Assembly (NCBI GenBank): GCA_016795285.1
Contig: JAEUIC010000005.1
Span: 434,001-498,000 of the forward strand
DNA from: Planctomycetota bacterium
GTDB lineage: Bacteria; Planctomycetota; B15-G4; SIAN01
Direction: 5' to 3'
DNA: 64,000 nucleotides
Made by a program: the position numbers and the translations under genes. Position 1 is the stretch's first letter. Each line of letters opens with the position of its first letter. Shown here one piece after another: positions 40,153-51,072 of the stretch. The notes under the pieces are model-generated. The model saw nothing but the letters and a program-made list of their open reading frames with translations. It had not been told where the DNA came from and ran no database searches.

Positions 40153-42026
40153 TCAGGACTCCGCAGCGCCGCGATGGAGCGTCGCGTAGATCCGCTCGGC
40201 GAGCGCCGCGCCGATGCCGGCGACCTGCGCGATCTGCTCCTGCGACGCCGCCTTCACGCCGCGCAACCCGCCGAAGCCGATCAGCAGCGCGCGCACCCGC
40301 TTCTTGCCGAGCCCCTCGATCGCCGAGAGTTCGCTCTCGAGCGCGCCGCGACTGCGCAGCCGACGGTGGAAGGCGATCGCGAACCGGTGCGCCTCGTCGC
40401 GCACGCGCTGGAGCAGGAAGCACGCCTCGTCGTCGGGCGGCAGCGCGATCGCTTCGGCGCGCCCCGGCAAGACCACATGGTCGACCTCGGCCGCCGACAG
40501 GTCGAGCCCGCGCCCGCGCCGCTCCGGCTTCACGATCCCGGCCAGCGGCACGTCGACGCCGAGTTCCTCGAGCACCGTCGCCACCGCCGCCACCTGCGGC
40601 CGTCCGCCATCGAGCAGCAGCAGGTCGGGCGGCGCCGCCGCGCCCGCCTTGAAGCGGCGCCGCACCACCTCGCGCATCGCGCCGAAGTCGTCGTTGCCGG
40701 CGGTGGTGCGCACGCGGTAGCGGCGGTACTCCCCCTTCTCCGGCTTCCCGTCCACGAAGACGACGAGCCCCGCGACCGGCGCCGCCCCCTGCAGATGGGA
40801 GATGTCGAGGCACTCGATCCGTCGCGGTGCCCGCGCGAGCCCGAGGCGGCGCTTCACGTCCTCGAGGACGCGCAGCTCGATCGACTCCTGCGCGCGCGCC
40901 GTCTTCAGCGCGAGTTCGGCGTTGCGGTTGGCGAGCTCGATCGCGCGCAGCCCCGCGCCCGAACGCGGCTCGAAGACGCGCACCTGCCGGCCGCGCCGCT
41001 CGCTCCAGAGTTCGGCGAAGGCGTCGGCGGCGTAGGCCGGGAAGGGCAGCAGCACCTCGTCGGGGACGGGCCGGCCGCCCGCGTACCACGCGCCGAGGAA
41101 GCTCGAGATCGCCTCGTCATCGGGCAGGTCGGAGGAGAGCGAGAGCGGCCGGCTCGAGAGCAGCTTGCCGCCGCGGAACTCGAGCAGGCAGAGCTCGATG
41201 CGCCGCCCCTTGCGATGGAAGCCGAGCGCGTCGCGATCGACGAAGCGCTGGCTCTCGACCGCCTGCACCTCGGTCGAGGTGGAGAGGAACGAGATGCGGT
41301 CGCGCAGCACCGCGGCGCGCTCGTACTCGAGCTTCGCGGCCGCCTCCGCCATGTCGGACTGCAGTTGCTCCACGAGCGCCGCCGTGTCGCCCTGCAGCAC
41401 CTTCACCGCCGACTCGACCAGCTCGGCGTAGCGCTCCGGCGTCACCTTGCCGACGCAGGGCGCGCAGCACATGCCGATCTGGTGCTTCAGGCACGGCCGC
41501 GTCCGGCTCGCGAACTCGCGGTCGCGGCAGTCGCGCAGCGGGAAGACGCTGCGCAGGAGCCGCAGCGTGGTCCGGATCGCGCGCGCGGAGGGATAGGGAC
41601 CGAGGTAGCGCGCGCCGTCCTTGCGGGGGCGGCGGACCGGCACGATCGCGGGGAACGGGTGGTGCGCATCGATGCGCAGCTGCAGGAACGACTTGTCGTC
41701 CTTGAGGCGGATGTTGTAACGGGGCTGGTGGGTCTTGATCAGATTGTTCTCGAGGAGGAGCGCCTCCTTCTCGGAACGGGTCACCACGACGTCGACGTCG
41801 ACCACGCGCTTCTCGATGAAGCGGACGAAGAGGCGACCGTCGCCGCCCGGCACGAAGTAGCCCTTCACCCGCTCGCGCAGCGACTTCGCCTTGCCGACGT
41901 AGAGCACCGCGCCGGCCGCGTCCTTGAAGAGGTAGACGCCCGGATCGCGCGGCAGCGCCTCGACCTTGGCGCGCAGCGCGGAGCGCGGCATGCGCGGCAG
42001 CGCGCCGCCGGCGGCGAGGGGATCGC

Positions 42027-42030
<4 letters not shown>
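40153..42030 (-). CDS. uvrC: UvrABC system protein C
   Basis: UvrC makes both incisions around DNA damage after UvrA and UvrB have marked the lesion. The 625-residue protein has the GIY-YIG nuclease domain ([20 protein letters not shown], residues 30-50) and a Cys-rich segment [16 protein letters not shown] that may hold a metal centre. A UVR motif for UvrB binding follows ([20 protein letters not shown]), then the RNase H-like C-terminal nuclease ([20 protein letters not shown]) and two helix-hairpin-helix motifs ([13 protein letters not shown] and [13 protein letters not shown]). Its ATG overlaps the uvrB stop (ATGA). Confidence 0.98.
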
Positions 42031-44033
<2,003 letters not shown>

Positions 44034-44109
44034 GGTGCAGGGATCCTCGCAGCGCGGCGCGCCCGACGCGGACTTCTCGACAGAGCCTCGACGCCCCTGT
44101 CCCTGTGGC

Positions 44110-44733
44110 TCAGCGCAGGGAGGCGCGCAACCAGGACGCACCCGCCGCATCGCCGCGCGCCGCGGCGGCCTCCGCCTCGGCGCGCAACGCGGTCGCGAGC
44201 TCCGTCTCGGCCGGCGCGACGTCGAGCGTGAGCAGCGGCAACTCGACCGGCGGCAGCGCGAAGCGCGGCACGTCGAGCGCCGCCGTCGAGACGACCCCGC
44301 GCAACGTCGCCACCGAGTGGCTGCGCCGCGAGCGGGGCGCGCCGTCGACCTCGATGCAGCGCGGCCGGCTGCGGAACGAGCGCCCGAGCGCGCCGCTGCG
44401 CCGCTCGCGCGCGCCGCTCGACTTCCCGGCGCGGCTGCCGGTGCGCTCGACCCGTTCGAGGCCGCCCATCGACTCGAGCGGGATGTCGCCGAACGACTCG
44501 AGCGGCCGATCGCCGTAGCCCTCGCCGAAGCGATCGCCGAACGTCACCAGCCCGCGGTCGCCGAAGGTGGCGAGTCCGCGGCCGTCGCCGCGCACCGCAC
44601 CGCCCGCGCCGCGCCCCTGGGTGGCCGCCACCGCGTGCGCCATCGAGCCTGCCGGCGCGACCGCCAGCAGGAGCAGAGCTCCCGCCGCCGCGAGCCGCGG
44701 CCATCGGCCGGCAACCGCACGAATCGCGGACAT
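44110..44733 (-). CDS. Secreted protein of unknown function with Phe-Gly-Asp repeats
   Basis: The 207-residue protein has a signal peptide ([21 protein letters not shown]) and a strong Shine-Dalgarno (GAGGAGGCG). The middle contains a degenerate repeat of about nine residues at 52-90: [35 protein letters not shown]. The C-terminal part (110-207) is Arg/Ser-rich, then [22 protein letters not shown] and an Ala-rich helix. I do not recognise a family. It is upstream of uvrB on the same strand (76-bp gap) but divergent from the membrane protein genes after 44.9 kb, with a promoter-like sequence at 44765-44792. Confidence 0.65.
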   Translation of the reverse strand: MSAIRAVAGRWPRLAAAGALLLLAVAPAGSMAHAVAATQGRGAGGAVRGDGRGLATFGDRGLVTFGDRFGEGYGDRPLESFGDIPLESMGGLERVERTGSRAGKSSGARERRSGALGRSFRSRPRCIEVDGAPRSRRSHSVATLRGVVSTAALDVPRFALPPVELPLLTLDVAPAETELATALRAEAEAAAARGDAAGASWLRASLR

Positions 44734-44764
44734 GGTCGCCTCCTCGATACTGAAGCCGCGGCGG

Positions 44765-44792
44765 ATGATAGAGGGGGCGCCCCGAGGGGCAA
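44765..44792 (-). promoter_or_regulatory. Candidate promoter of the secreted repeat gene (and possibly uvrBC)
   Basis: TTGCCC (44792-44787), a 16-bp spacer and TATCAT (44770-44765, 5/6) followed by CCG lie about 35 bases upstream of the start codon at 44733. Confidence 0.45.
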
Positions 44793-44918
44793 GGCGAAGG
44801 ACGACCGCACAACGGCGCCTTTCACGCCCCGTGCCCCCCCACTAATGTGCCGCGCTCGCGCCGCGGCGGCCCGCACTCCTGCGGCCGCTCGCCGCGAACG
44901 GCTGTGAAGAGGACCGCG

Positions 44919-46061
44919 ATGCCAGCCCCACGCCGCTCGACCCGTCGCGCCGCGAACTCCGAGCGCAAGGAACAGAACAAGACGCAGCAGACGCTGCTGA
45001 TCGCGATCATCGGCATCGTCGCCGTCTTCGCGATCCTGATCGGCTTCGCGCTCAGCAAGGGCGGCGACGAGGACGAGACGACGGGCGTCGACCCGGCCGT
45101 CTCCGCGGCGAGCGGCACCCCGAACGCGGCGCCCGCCGGCTCCACGAGCAGCGCCCCCCTGAACGTGACGCCGACCGAGAGCGACCCGCTGCGCGCCCGC
45201 GTGACCGAGCTGCTGCGCGCCATCCAGGACGGCGACGGCGAGGCGCTCGGCCGCTTCGTCAGCTTCCCGCGCTGGAACGACGCGCAGATCGACGCCGGGG
45301 CCGAGGGGAAGAAGTGGTCGGCGCTCGATCCGGTGGCGCAGACCGTGCAGCGCCAGAAGATCACCGAGAGCCTGGTCGCCGACGCCGCCACGCAGGACTT
45401 CATGCGCCAGGCGACCATCCGCAGCTTCGTGGTGATGGAGCAGACCGACCGGCGCGCCAAGGTGCTGGTCATCCAGCAGCACCTGATCGACACCAAGAAG
45501 GAGCAGGAGCGGACCCTCGAGCTCGACCGCATCGACGGCAACTGGTTCCTCGCCGCGATGACCTCCTCCGCGATCCAGACGCCCGAGCAGATGCAGCAGA
45601 CCGCCGCCACCGAGCGCGCCGCCGAGCGGGCGAAGCGGGCCAACCGCGACCTCGCGCCGATCGAGAAGCAGGCGCTGCTGGCCGACACGCCGGCCGACGT
45701 CGCCAGCAAGATCGAATCGCTCTGCGCCAAGCTGACCGACACCTCCGCGACGCGCGAAGTGTCGAAGGCGAAGCGCGAGCTCGCCGACCTCGGCAAGCCG
45801 GCGATTCCGGCCGTCCTGAACTTGATCGTCGGGCGCGAGGAGCTCGCGAGCTCGGCCGACCAGATCGTCGTCAACCACGCCGTCTCCGTCCTGAAGGACA
45901 TCACCCAGGAGGACCTCGGCTACGCGCCGGGCGGCATCGGCGGGAGCATGGACGGCGACATCAAGAAGGAGAACGTGCAGGCGCTGATGCGCTGGTTCGG
46001 CTGGTGGCGCGACCACCAGAAGACGTGGACCGGACCGCGCCCGCCGGCGGATGAGAACTGA
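44919..46061 (+). CDS. Single-pass membrane protein with extracytoplasmic helical domain (unknown)
   Basis: The 380-residue protein has a short basic N-terminus, one transmembrane helix (LLIAIIGIVAVFAILIGFAL, about 28-47) and an acidic and Ala/Ser/Thr-rich stalk. An NTF2-like segment (LRARVTELLRAIQDGDGEALGRF...) contains Trp-rich beta strands. A C-terminal helical region has ADLGKPAIPAVLNLIVG, a HEAT-type unit. Its C-terminal part resembles that of the following gene. Start ATG 44919 has AGAGGA about 8 bases upstream and is preferred over a farther upstream ATG at 44847. No known family is recognised. It is followed by its apparent paralogue after 76 bp. Confidence 0.8.
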   Translation: MPAPRRSTRRAANSERKEQNKTQQTLLIAIIGIVAVFAILIGFALSKGGDEDETTGVDPAVSAASGTPNAAPAGSTSSAPLNVTPTESDPLRARVTELLRAIQDGDGEALGRFVSFPRWNDAQIDAGAEGKKWSALDPVAQTVQRQKITESLVADAATQDFMRQATIRSFVVMEQTDRRAKVLVIQQHLIDTKKEQERTLELDRIDGNWFLAAMTSSAIQTPEQMQQTAATERAAERAKRANRDLAPIEKQALLADTPADVASKIESLCAKLTDTSATREVSKAKRELADLGKPAIPAVLNLIVGREELASSADQIVVNHAVSVLKDITQEDLGYAPGGIGGSMDGDIKKENVQALMRWFGWWRDHQKTWTGPRPPADEN

Positions 46062-46137
46062 CTCGACCGAGGACGAACTCGGACAGGACTCGACGCGGCG
46101 TGCGTCTCGCGACGACCCGCAAGAAGGAGAAGCCATC

Positions 46138-47304
46138 GTGGAACGGATCGGCGTCTGCGCCAGTTGCGGTGCTCGGTTCAAGATCCCGGAGTCCTTCCAG
46201 GGCAGCAGCGCGCCCTGCAAGAAGTGCGACGGGGTGATCAAGATCGGGCCGGCCAGCGCGGCGGCAGCGGCGGCCCCCGCTCCGAAGGCCGCTCCGGCGG
46301 CGAAGCCGGCCGCGGCGCCGGCACGAGCGACGCCAGCGAAGGCGGCGCCGGCGCGGCCTGCCGCGCGCCGTGCGGAGGACGAAGAGACCGTCATCGACCG
46401 GCCGGCGCGCAGCAGCAGCAAGCGCCCCGCGCGAGCCGAGGCGGCCCCCGCGGCGGGACGGCGCGGACGCCGCGGCGGCGGCGGCGACAGCGAGAAGAAG
46501 AAGAGCCCGATGGTGCTGGTCGGCGCGATCGCCGGCGGCCTCATCCTCGTCGGCGTCGTCGGCTTCATGATGATGAACGGCAAGGACGAGCCGAGCGGCG
46601 ATCCGGCCACCGCGAAGTCGACCGACACCGCGGCGAATCCGGCCGGCGGCGCTTCCGGAACGACCGACGCCGCCGGGGTCGAGGCGGCGAAGCCGGCGCC
46701 CGAGAAGCCGACCGATCCGGCGGCGACCGAGAAGGCTCCGACCCCGGAGGCACCGACCGACGCCGGGAGCGGCGCGACCGGGGACGGCGCGGCTCCGGCG
46801 GGCGGCAGCGATGCGGCGCCGGGCGAGACGCCGAACCCCGATGGCGAGGTGGACACGGAAGTGCACTCGAAGTTCGAGTTCACCGCGATCGACCGCGCGC
46901 CCGGCACCACCGACGAGGAGTGGGCCGAGCTCTCGAAGCTCGCCGAGCGGCTGAAGGACAGCGGCGCGCCCCGCAAGCGCGCGCTGAAGGCGCTGGTCCC
47001 GTTCGGCATCAAGGCGGTGCCGGTCTGCATCAACTCGCTGAACGGCCTCGACCTGACCGACGCCAACGACTGGAAGAACGGCTTCGAGATCGCCCAGTTC
47101 ATCCAGGACGACCTCACCTTCGGCACGATCATGATCCCGTACCACGGCGACTTCTCGAGCGAGACCGCGAAGATCAACCGCAACCACGAGGTGTTGACCA
47201 GCATCCTCGACTTCTGGAACAAGCGGTCGGCCGACCCGGTTCTCTGGGAGGCGCTGCTGAAGAAGTACGAGGGCAAGAAGGCGGGCGGATCTTCCGACGA
47301 GTGA
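46138..47304 (+). CDS. Zinc-ribbon membrane protein with HEAT-like C-terminal domain (unknown)
   Basis: The 388-residue protein begins with a zinc ribbon of the MJ0042 type: ICASCGARFKIPESF then APCKKCDGVIKIG (two CxxC pairs). A long Ala/Lys/Pro-rich linker follows, then one transmembrane helix (MVLVGAIAGGLILVGVVGFMMM), a Thr/Pro/Ala-rich extracytoplasmic linker and a C-terminal domain (about 270-388) with KRALKALVPFGIKAVPVCINSL. This orientation, cytosolic zinc ribbon plus outer domain, is typical of planctomycete membrane proteins. The GTG at 46138 has AAGGAGA upstream. It is the second of two related plus-strand genes and converges with the NIL-domain gene. Confidence 0.8.
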   Translation: MERIGVCASCGARFKIPESFQGSSAPCKKCDGVIKIGPASAAAAAAPAPKAAPAAKPAAAPARATPAKAAPARPAARRAEDEETVIDRPARSSSKRPARAEAAPAAGRRGRRGGGGDSEKKKSPMVLVGAIAGGLILVGVVGFMMMNGKDEPSGDPATAKSTDTAANPAGGASGTTDAAGVEAAKPAPEKPTDPAATEKAPTPEAPTDAGSGATGDGAAPAGGSDAAPGETPNPDGEVDTEVHSKFEFTAIDRAPGTTDEEWAELSKLAERLKDSGAPRKRALKALVPFGIKAVPVCINSLNGLDLTDANDWKNGFEIAQFIQDDLTFGTIMIPYHGDFSSETAKINRNHEVLTSILDFWNKRSADPVLWEALLKKYEGKKAGGSSDE

Positions 47305-47394
47305 AGTGATCCGGCGAGCGAAGTGATCCGGCGAGCGACGCGAGTCACGCGCCCCGCCGGGTCTTCAGGACCGCGAGTTCACGACGACGATCGA

Positions 47395-47424
47395 GCGGCC
47401 GCGTCCCGGAAGGGGCGCGGCCGC
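47395..47424. terminator. Hairpin between convergent genes, possible bidirectional terminator
   Basis: GCGGCCGCGTCCC (47395-47407) pairs with GGGGCGCGGCCGC (47412-47424), 13 positions with one wobble and a GGAA tetraloop. It lies between the zinc-ribbon gene stop (47304) and the NIL gene stop (47456). Confidence 0.5.
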
Positions 47425-47455
47425 ATCCGTTCCGCGGCAGCGCTGCTCCGCGAGC

Positions 47456-47692
47456 TCAGCCGCTCTTCACCGTGTCGACGCGCACCTGGCTCGTGCGCAG
47501 GTAGTCGACCGCCTTCGCGACCTCGTCCGCTTCGCCCTCGAGTTCGAGGAAGACGATCCCCATCTCGTCGTTGATGGTCGCGCCGCGGATGTTCGGGATG
47601 ACGTTGAACTTCTTCCCCAGCATGTAGAGCACCGGGTCGCGGATCTTCTCCTTCGGGAACGTGCAGTAGATCTGCTGCTTGATCGCGGCCAT
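47456..47692 (-). CDS. Stand-alone NIL-domain protein
   Basis: The 78-residue protein is a complete NIL domain: QIYCTFPKEKIRDPVLYML, FNVIPNIRGATINDEMGIVFLELEG and EADEVAKAVDYLRTSQVRV, a ferredoxin-like alpha/beta fold. NIL domains usually sit at the C-terminus of methionine ABC importer ATPases (MetN), where they sense methionine and shut the importer off. Stand-alone copies are known in several bacterial groups but their role is unclear. No metN-like ATPase is adjacent. The ATG has AAAGGA upstream. Iron-sulfur clustering is not indicated (one Cys only). Confidence 0.88.
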   Translation of the reverse strand: MAAIKQQIYCTFPKEKIRDPVLYMLGKKFNVIPNIRGATINDEMGIVFLELEGEADEVAKAVDYLRTSQVRVDTVKSG

Positions 47693-47794
47693 CCGGAGTC
47701 CTTTCGCGGGTCGCTGCGCCTCGGGAGGAGCGGCCGGCGTCGCGCGCGCCGGCGAAGCGGCGCACCTTAACCGCCCCGACTCGGCGCGCCGCGT

Positions 47795-49510
47795 TCAGCG
47801 CGCGAACGGAGCGGCGACGTCGAACGGCGGGTAGTCGGCCAGCCACGCGCGCAGGTCGTGCTCGATCCGGTTCGGGTCGCGCCGCCCGCGCCGCGCCGCG
47901 ACGCCCGGCAGCGAGCTCGCCGGCGGATCGCCGACGCGCGGCGGATCGGGCGGCTGCGCGCCACCGTCGCCACCGCCCCCCGCGCCCCCGTCCGCGCCGC
48001 CGCCCTCCGCGCCGCCGCCGCCTGCGGAGCCGCCTCCTGCGCCGTCCCCACCGCCGCTCTCGGGCGGTGGCGGCCGCGGCGACTCGCCGGGCGGCGTCTC
48101 CTCGCCGTCGCGCCGGTCGGGCAGCAGGTCGCGGTCGAGCTCGAGCAGGTCGCCCAGCACGGCCGCGCGCAGATCGTCGCGCGCCAGCAGCCAGTGGGCG
48201 CGCGCGGCGTGCAGCTGCTCGGCGACCCGCTCGCGGAGCAGGCGCGGGTCGCGCTGCTCCGCCTGGATCTCGGTCGCGACGCGCCACAGCTCGGGCAGGA
48301 GCCGCCGCCGCTCGGCGGGGAGCAGCTCCTCGAGCGGGCGTTCGAGCGTGACGGCGCACAACAGCACCCCGCGCTCGAGCAGCTCCGGATCGCGCCAGAG
48401 CGGCAACGCCTCGGCGACCGCTGCGGCCGCCTCGCGATCGCCGATGCGCGCCAGCGCCAGCAACGCCGCCGCCTTGCCGGGCACCGACGCCGGCGCCAGC
48501 GCCAACGCGCGCAGCCGCGGCAGGAAGCGCTGCTGGTCGACCAGGTCGGCCACCGCCAGCGCTGCAGCGCCGCGCACCCCTTCCGAGAACTCCCCTTCGA
48601 GCGCCCGCTCGAGCCACCGCTTCGCGTCGGGCGTGGCGATCTGCGCCAGCGAGTGGACCGCGACCACCGCCCGATCGCGGTGGTGCAGCAGCAGTCGGCC
48701 GAGCGCGTCGACCACGGCCGGCTCCGCGTAGGCGCCGAGCGCCACCGCGTAATCGGCCACCTCGAAGCGATCGGGCTCGAAGCGGAGCAGCGGCGGGAGC
48801 AGGAGCGGATCGGCGAGGCGCGCGGCCGCGTAGAGCGCCGCCCGCCGCAGCTTGGTGTCGCGTTCCTGGCGCGCATCGAGGAACCGCGGCAGGAGCGCCG
48901 CTCCCGACGGGTCGCCCGCCTCGGCGAGCGCCACCAGCATGCAGCCGCGCACCCGCGCGCTGCGCTCGGCCTGGAGCGGCGTGCGCAGCAGGCTCGGCAG
49001 CCCGCCGACGCGCCGCGCGCCGGCGCAGAGCAGCGCGCACTCGCGCACCGTCGCGAGCGGCGCTTCGAGCAGCAGCCGGCGCAACGCCGCCGACAGCTCC
49101 GGCGTGAGCGGCGCGCGCGAACGAGCCAGCGCGAGCAGCGCAGTGCGCATCGGCTCTTCGCTACGCGCATCGTCGAGCAGCCAGCGTTCGAGCTGCGCCA
49201 GCGCCGTCGGGTCGCGCAACGCTCCGACCGCGAGGCATGCGTTGCGCACCTGCTTGTTCTCGGACCCTTTGCGCACCACGTCGAGCAGCGCCGGCACCGC
49301 CGGCTGCCCGATCGCCACCAGCCGATGGAGCGCGCGCTGGCGCACCAGCGGATCGGCGTCGCCGAGCTGCGTCAGCCGCTCCGCGAGCGCCTCGCGCTCC
49401 TTGGCGCTCAGGTCGCGGCTGGTCGGGCGGAGGAAGTCGTCGCGCGCCGGGACCGCGACGGCCGCGAGGACCATCGACGCCACGATCGCGCTGCCGGCTC
49501 GCCACCTCAC
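47795..49510 (-). CDS. Secreted HEAT-repeat protein
   Basis: The 571-residue protein has an N-terminal signal-like hydrophobic stretch (IVASMVLAAVAVPA) and then about ten helical HEAT-type repeats (roughly 35-420), for example QRALHRLVAIGQPAVPALLDVVRKG and NACLAVGALRDPTALAQLERWL. Such solenoids bind other proteins. A Gly-rich low-complexity linker (about 460-525) precedes a short C-terminal tail that ends AWLADYPPFDVAAPFAR. No catalytic motif is visible. GTG start at 49510 with GAGGAG upstream. The neighbouring genes are also exported and of unknown function. Confidence 0.8.
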   Translation of the reverse strand: MRWRAGSAIVASMVLAAVAVPARDDFLRPTSRDLSAKEREALAERLTQLGDADPLVRQRALHRLVAIGQPAVPALLDVVRKGSENKQVRNACLAVGALRDPTALAQLERWLLDDARSEEPMRTALLALARSRAPLTPELSAALRRLLLEAPLATVRECALLCAGARRVGGLPSLLRTPLQAERSARVRGCMLVALAEAGDPSGAALLPRFLDARQERDTKLRRAALYAAARLADPLLLPPLLRFEPDRFEVADYAVALGAYAEPAVVDALGRLLLHHRDRAVVAVHSLAQIATPDAKRWLERALEGEFSEGVRGAAALAVADLVDQQRFLPRLRALALAPASVPGKAAALLALARIGDREAAAAVAEALPLWRDPELLERGVLLCAVTLERPLEELLPAERRRLLPELWRVATEIQAEQRDPRLLRERVAEQLHAARAHWLLARDDLRAAVLGDLLELDRDLLPDRRDGEETPPGESPRPPPPESGGGDGAGGGSAGGGGAEGGGADGGAGGGGDGGAQPPDPPRVGDPPASSLPGVAARRGRRDPNRIEHDLRAWLADYPPFDVAAPFAR

Positions 49511-49582
49511 GCCGCCCGCTCCTCGAATGGTCCCGCCGCTCGCGCGGCCGCTGCGCCGCCTCGCGATCGCCGTCGGTGTCGT

Positions 49583-49613
49583 CCTATAGCGGCTGCGAGG
49601 TCAGGGGTGGCAA
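49583..49613 (-). promoter_or_regulatory. Weak promoter candidate upstream of the HEAT-repeat gene
   Basis: TTGCCA (49613-49608) and TATAGG (49588-49583) are separated by 19 bp, longer than ideal, about 75 bases upstream of the start at 49510. Confidence 0.25.
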
Positions 49614-49754
49614 CAGCGGTTGCAATCGCCGGCTCGGGAACGGCGCCGCGACCCCGAGCGAGTCGGACGACAGAGAGGATTCCATCTCAGGCTCGAAGCG
49701 GCGCCCGGACGGGAGCGACCCGCCCGGGCGCCTCGTGGGCCGAAGAAGTTTCGC

Positions 49755-50957
49755 TCACCCTTCGAGTTCGAGGGCGAGCGGTGCGCCGAAGGTGGCGCCA
49801 TCGAAGTCGTACGCCTGCGCGAAGACGGTCAGCGCGATCCCCGGCGGCGCCGGGTCGAACTGCAGCGTCGCCGAGCCGGCGCCATCGGTGGCCCCCCACG
49901 TGAAGGTGAAGTCGGCCAGCGACGCGGCGAAGAGCAGGTCGGTCGGGTCGAGGAAGAGCCCCGCGAAGCCGCGCCCGGTGAAGCTCGCGGCGTCGCCGCG
50001 CGTGAGCGAGAGCGTCACCACGAAGGCGTGGTTCGGCGCCCCATCGAGCGTCACCGTCGCCGAGACGTTGGCCGGGATCGAGCGCGGCGTCACGCGCGTG
50101 GCGAGGAACTCGGTCGCGGCGTCGACCAGCGCCAGCGCGTCGATCTCGGGCGAACCGGTCAGCTGGAACGCCGGCTCCGAGACCACCACCTCGCCGCCGT
50201 TCGCGGCGCGGAAGAGCGTCGCGTCGTCGCTGGTCGGCGACTGCACCGTGAAGCAGAGCGCGCCGCCCGCGTCGAGCGCGACCGAGAGGGTGTCGCCCGT
50301 CTTGACGCTCTTGCCGAGCGCGTTGCTCACCAGCGCATCGATCGCCCCCTCGGTCGTCTCGACGCCGGGCAGCGCGAGCAGCGGATCCCAGGTGACCACC
50401 GAGCCGTCGGTGACGACGCCCGTCGCGTCGGTCGAGAGGAGCGTCGACGCCTCGTCCTCGGCGAAGCTCAGCAGCAGCCGGCCGTCGGGCGCGACGTGGA
50501 ACGCGTCGACGTCGACCTGCCCGTCGATGAAGCCGAACGCCGCGATCAGCTCCGCCTCCGTCCAGGCGATCTCGAGCAGCCCGTCGCTGCCGATCCGCAC
50601 GACGTCGCCGTCGAGCCACGGGCCGGTGGTCGCGTTGAAGGAGACGTAGAGCGCCGTGATGCGGCCGCCCGCCTGCTCGACGTGCAGCGCGTCGACGTCC
50701 TTCCACTCGTCGCTGTCGCCGTCGCCGTCGAGATCGCCGGCGAAGAAGGCGCCCGACGCGCTCGAGAGCCACGGCAGGCAGCGGCCGCTCAGCGGATCGA
50801 AGCGCGCGACTTCGGTGTCGGCGAGCGCGCCGAACGGCGCGGTGCCGCCCGCGCTGAGCGAGAAGAGGATCTGCTCCTGCGCGCTGGCCGGCAGCGCGAG
50901 CGCGGAGGAGGCGAGCAGCGCGAGCGCGCTGCGGCCGACGAAGTTCCGATCGGACAT
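49755..50957 (-). CDS. Secreted protein with dockerin/EF-hand-like calcium loop
   Basis: The 400-residue protein has a signal peptide (LALLASSALALPASAQ) and a strong Shine-Dalgarno AAGGAGA. Around residues 74-90 it carries DLDGDGDSDEWKDVDALHV, the Dx[DN]xDGxx[DE]-type calcium loop found in dockerins and EF-hands. A second short loop (VDVDAFHVAPDGR) follows. The rest is beta-rich with a repeated LSF/LSV pattern and ends in FDPAPPGIALTVFAQAYDFDGATFG, like the C-terminal region of planctomycete secreted proteins. I cannot name a function. It is followed by the HEAT-repeat gene on the same strand. Confidence 0.8.
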   Translation of the reverse strand: MSDRNFVGRSALALLASSALALPASAQEQILFSLSAGGTAPFGALADTEVARFDPLSGRCLPWLSSASGAFFAGDLDGDGDSDEWKDVDALHVEQAGGRITALYVSFNATTGPWLDGDVVRIGSDGLLEIAWTEAELIAAFGFIDGQVDVDAFHVAPDGRLLLSFAEDEASTLLSTDATGVVTDGSVVTWDPLLALPGVETTEGAIDALVSNALGKSVKTGDTLSVALDAGGALCFTVQSPTSDDATLFRAANGGEVVVSEPAFQLTGSPEIDALALVDAATEFLATRVTPRSIPANVSATVTLDGAPNHAFVVTLSLTRGDAASFTGRGFAGLFLDPTDLLFAASLADFTFTWGATDGAGSATLQFDPAPPGIALTVFAQAYDFDGATFGAPLALELEG

Positions 50958-51072
50958 GGGCTTCTCCTTGGGGCCGGCACGCGGCCGGCGGTGTTGCCGG
51001 CGCGCGCCCCATGCGGCGCCGGCGCCAAGGAGTCGTCGCTCGATCGCGTTGGTGACGCGCGGCGCCGCGCGT

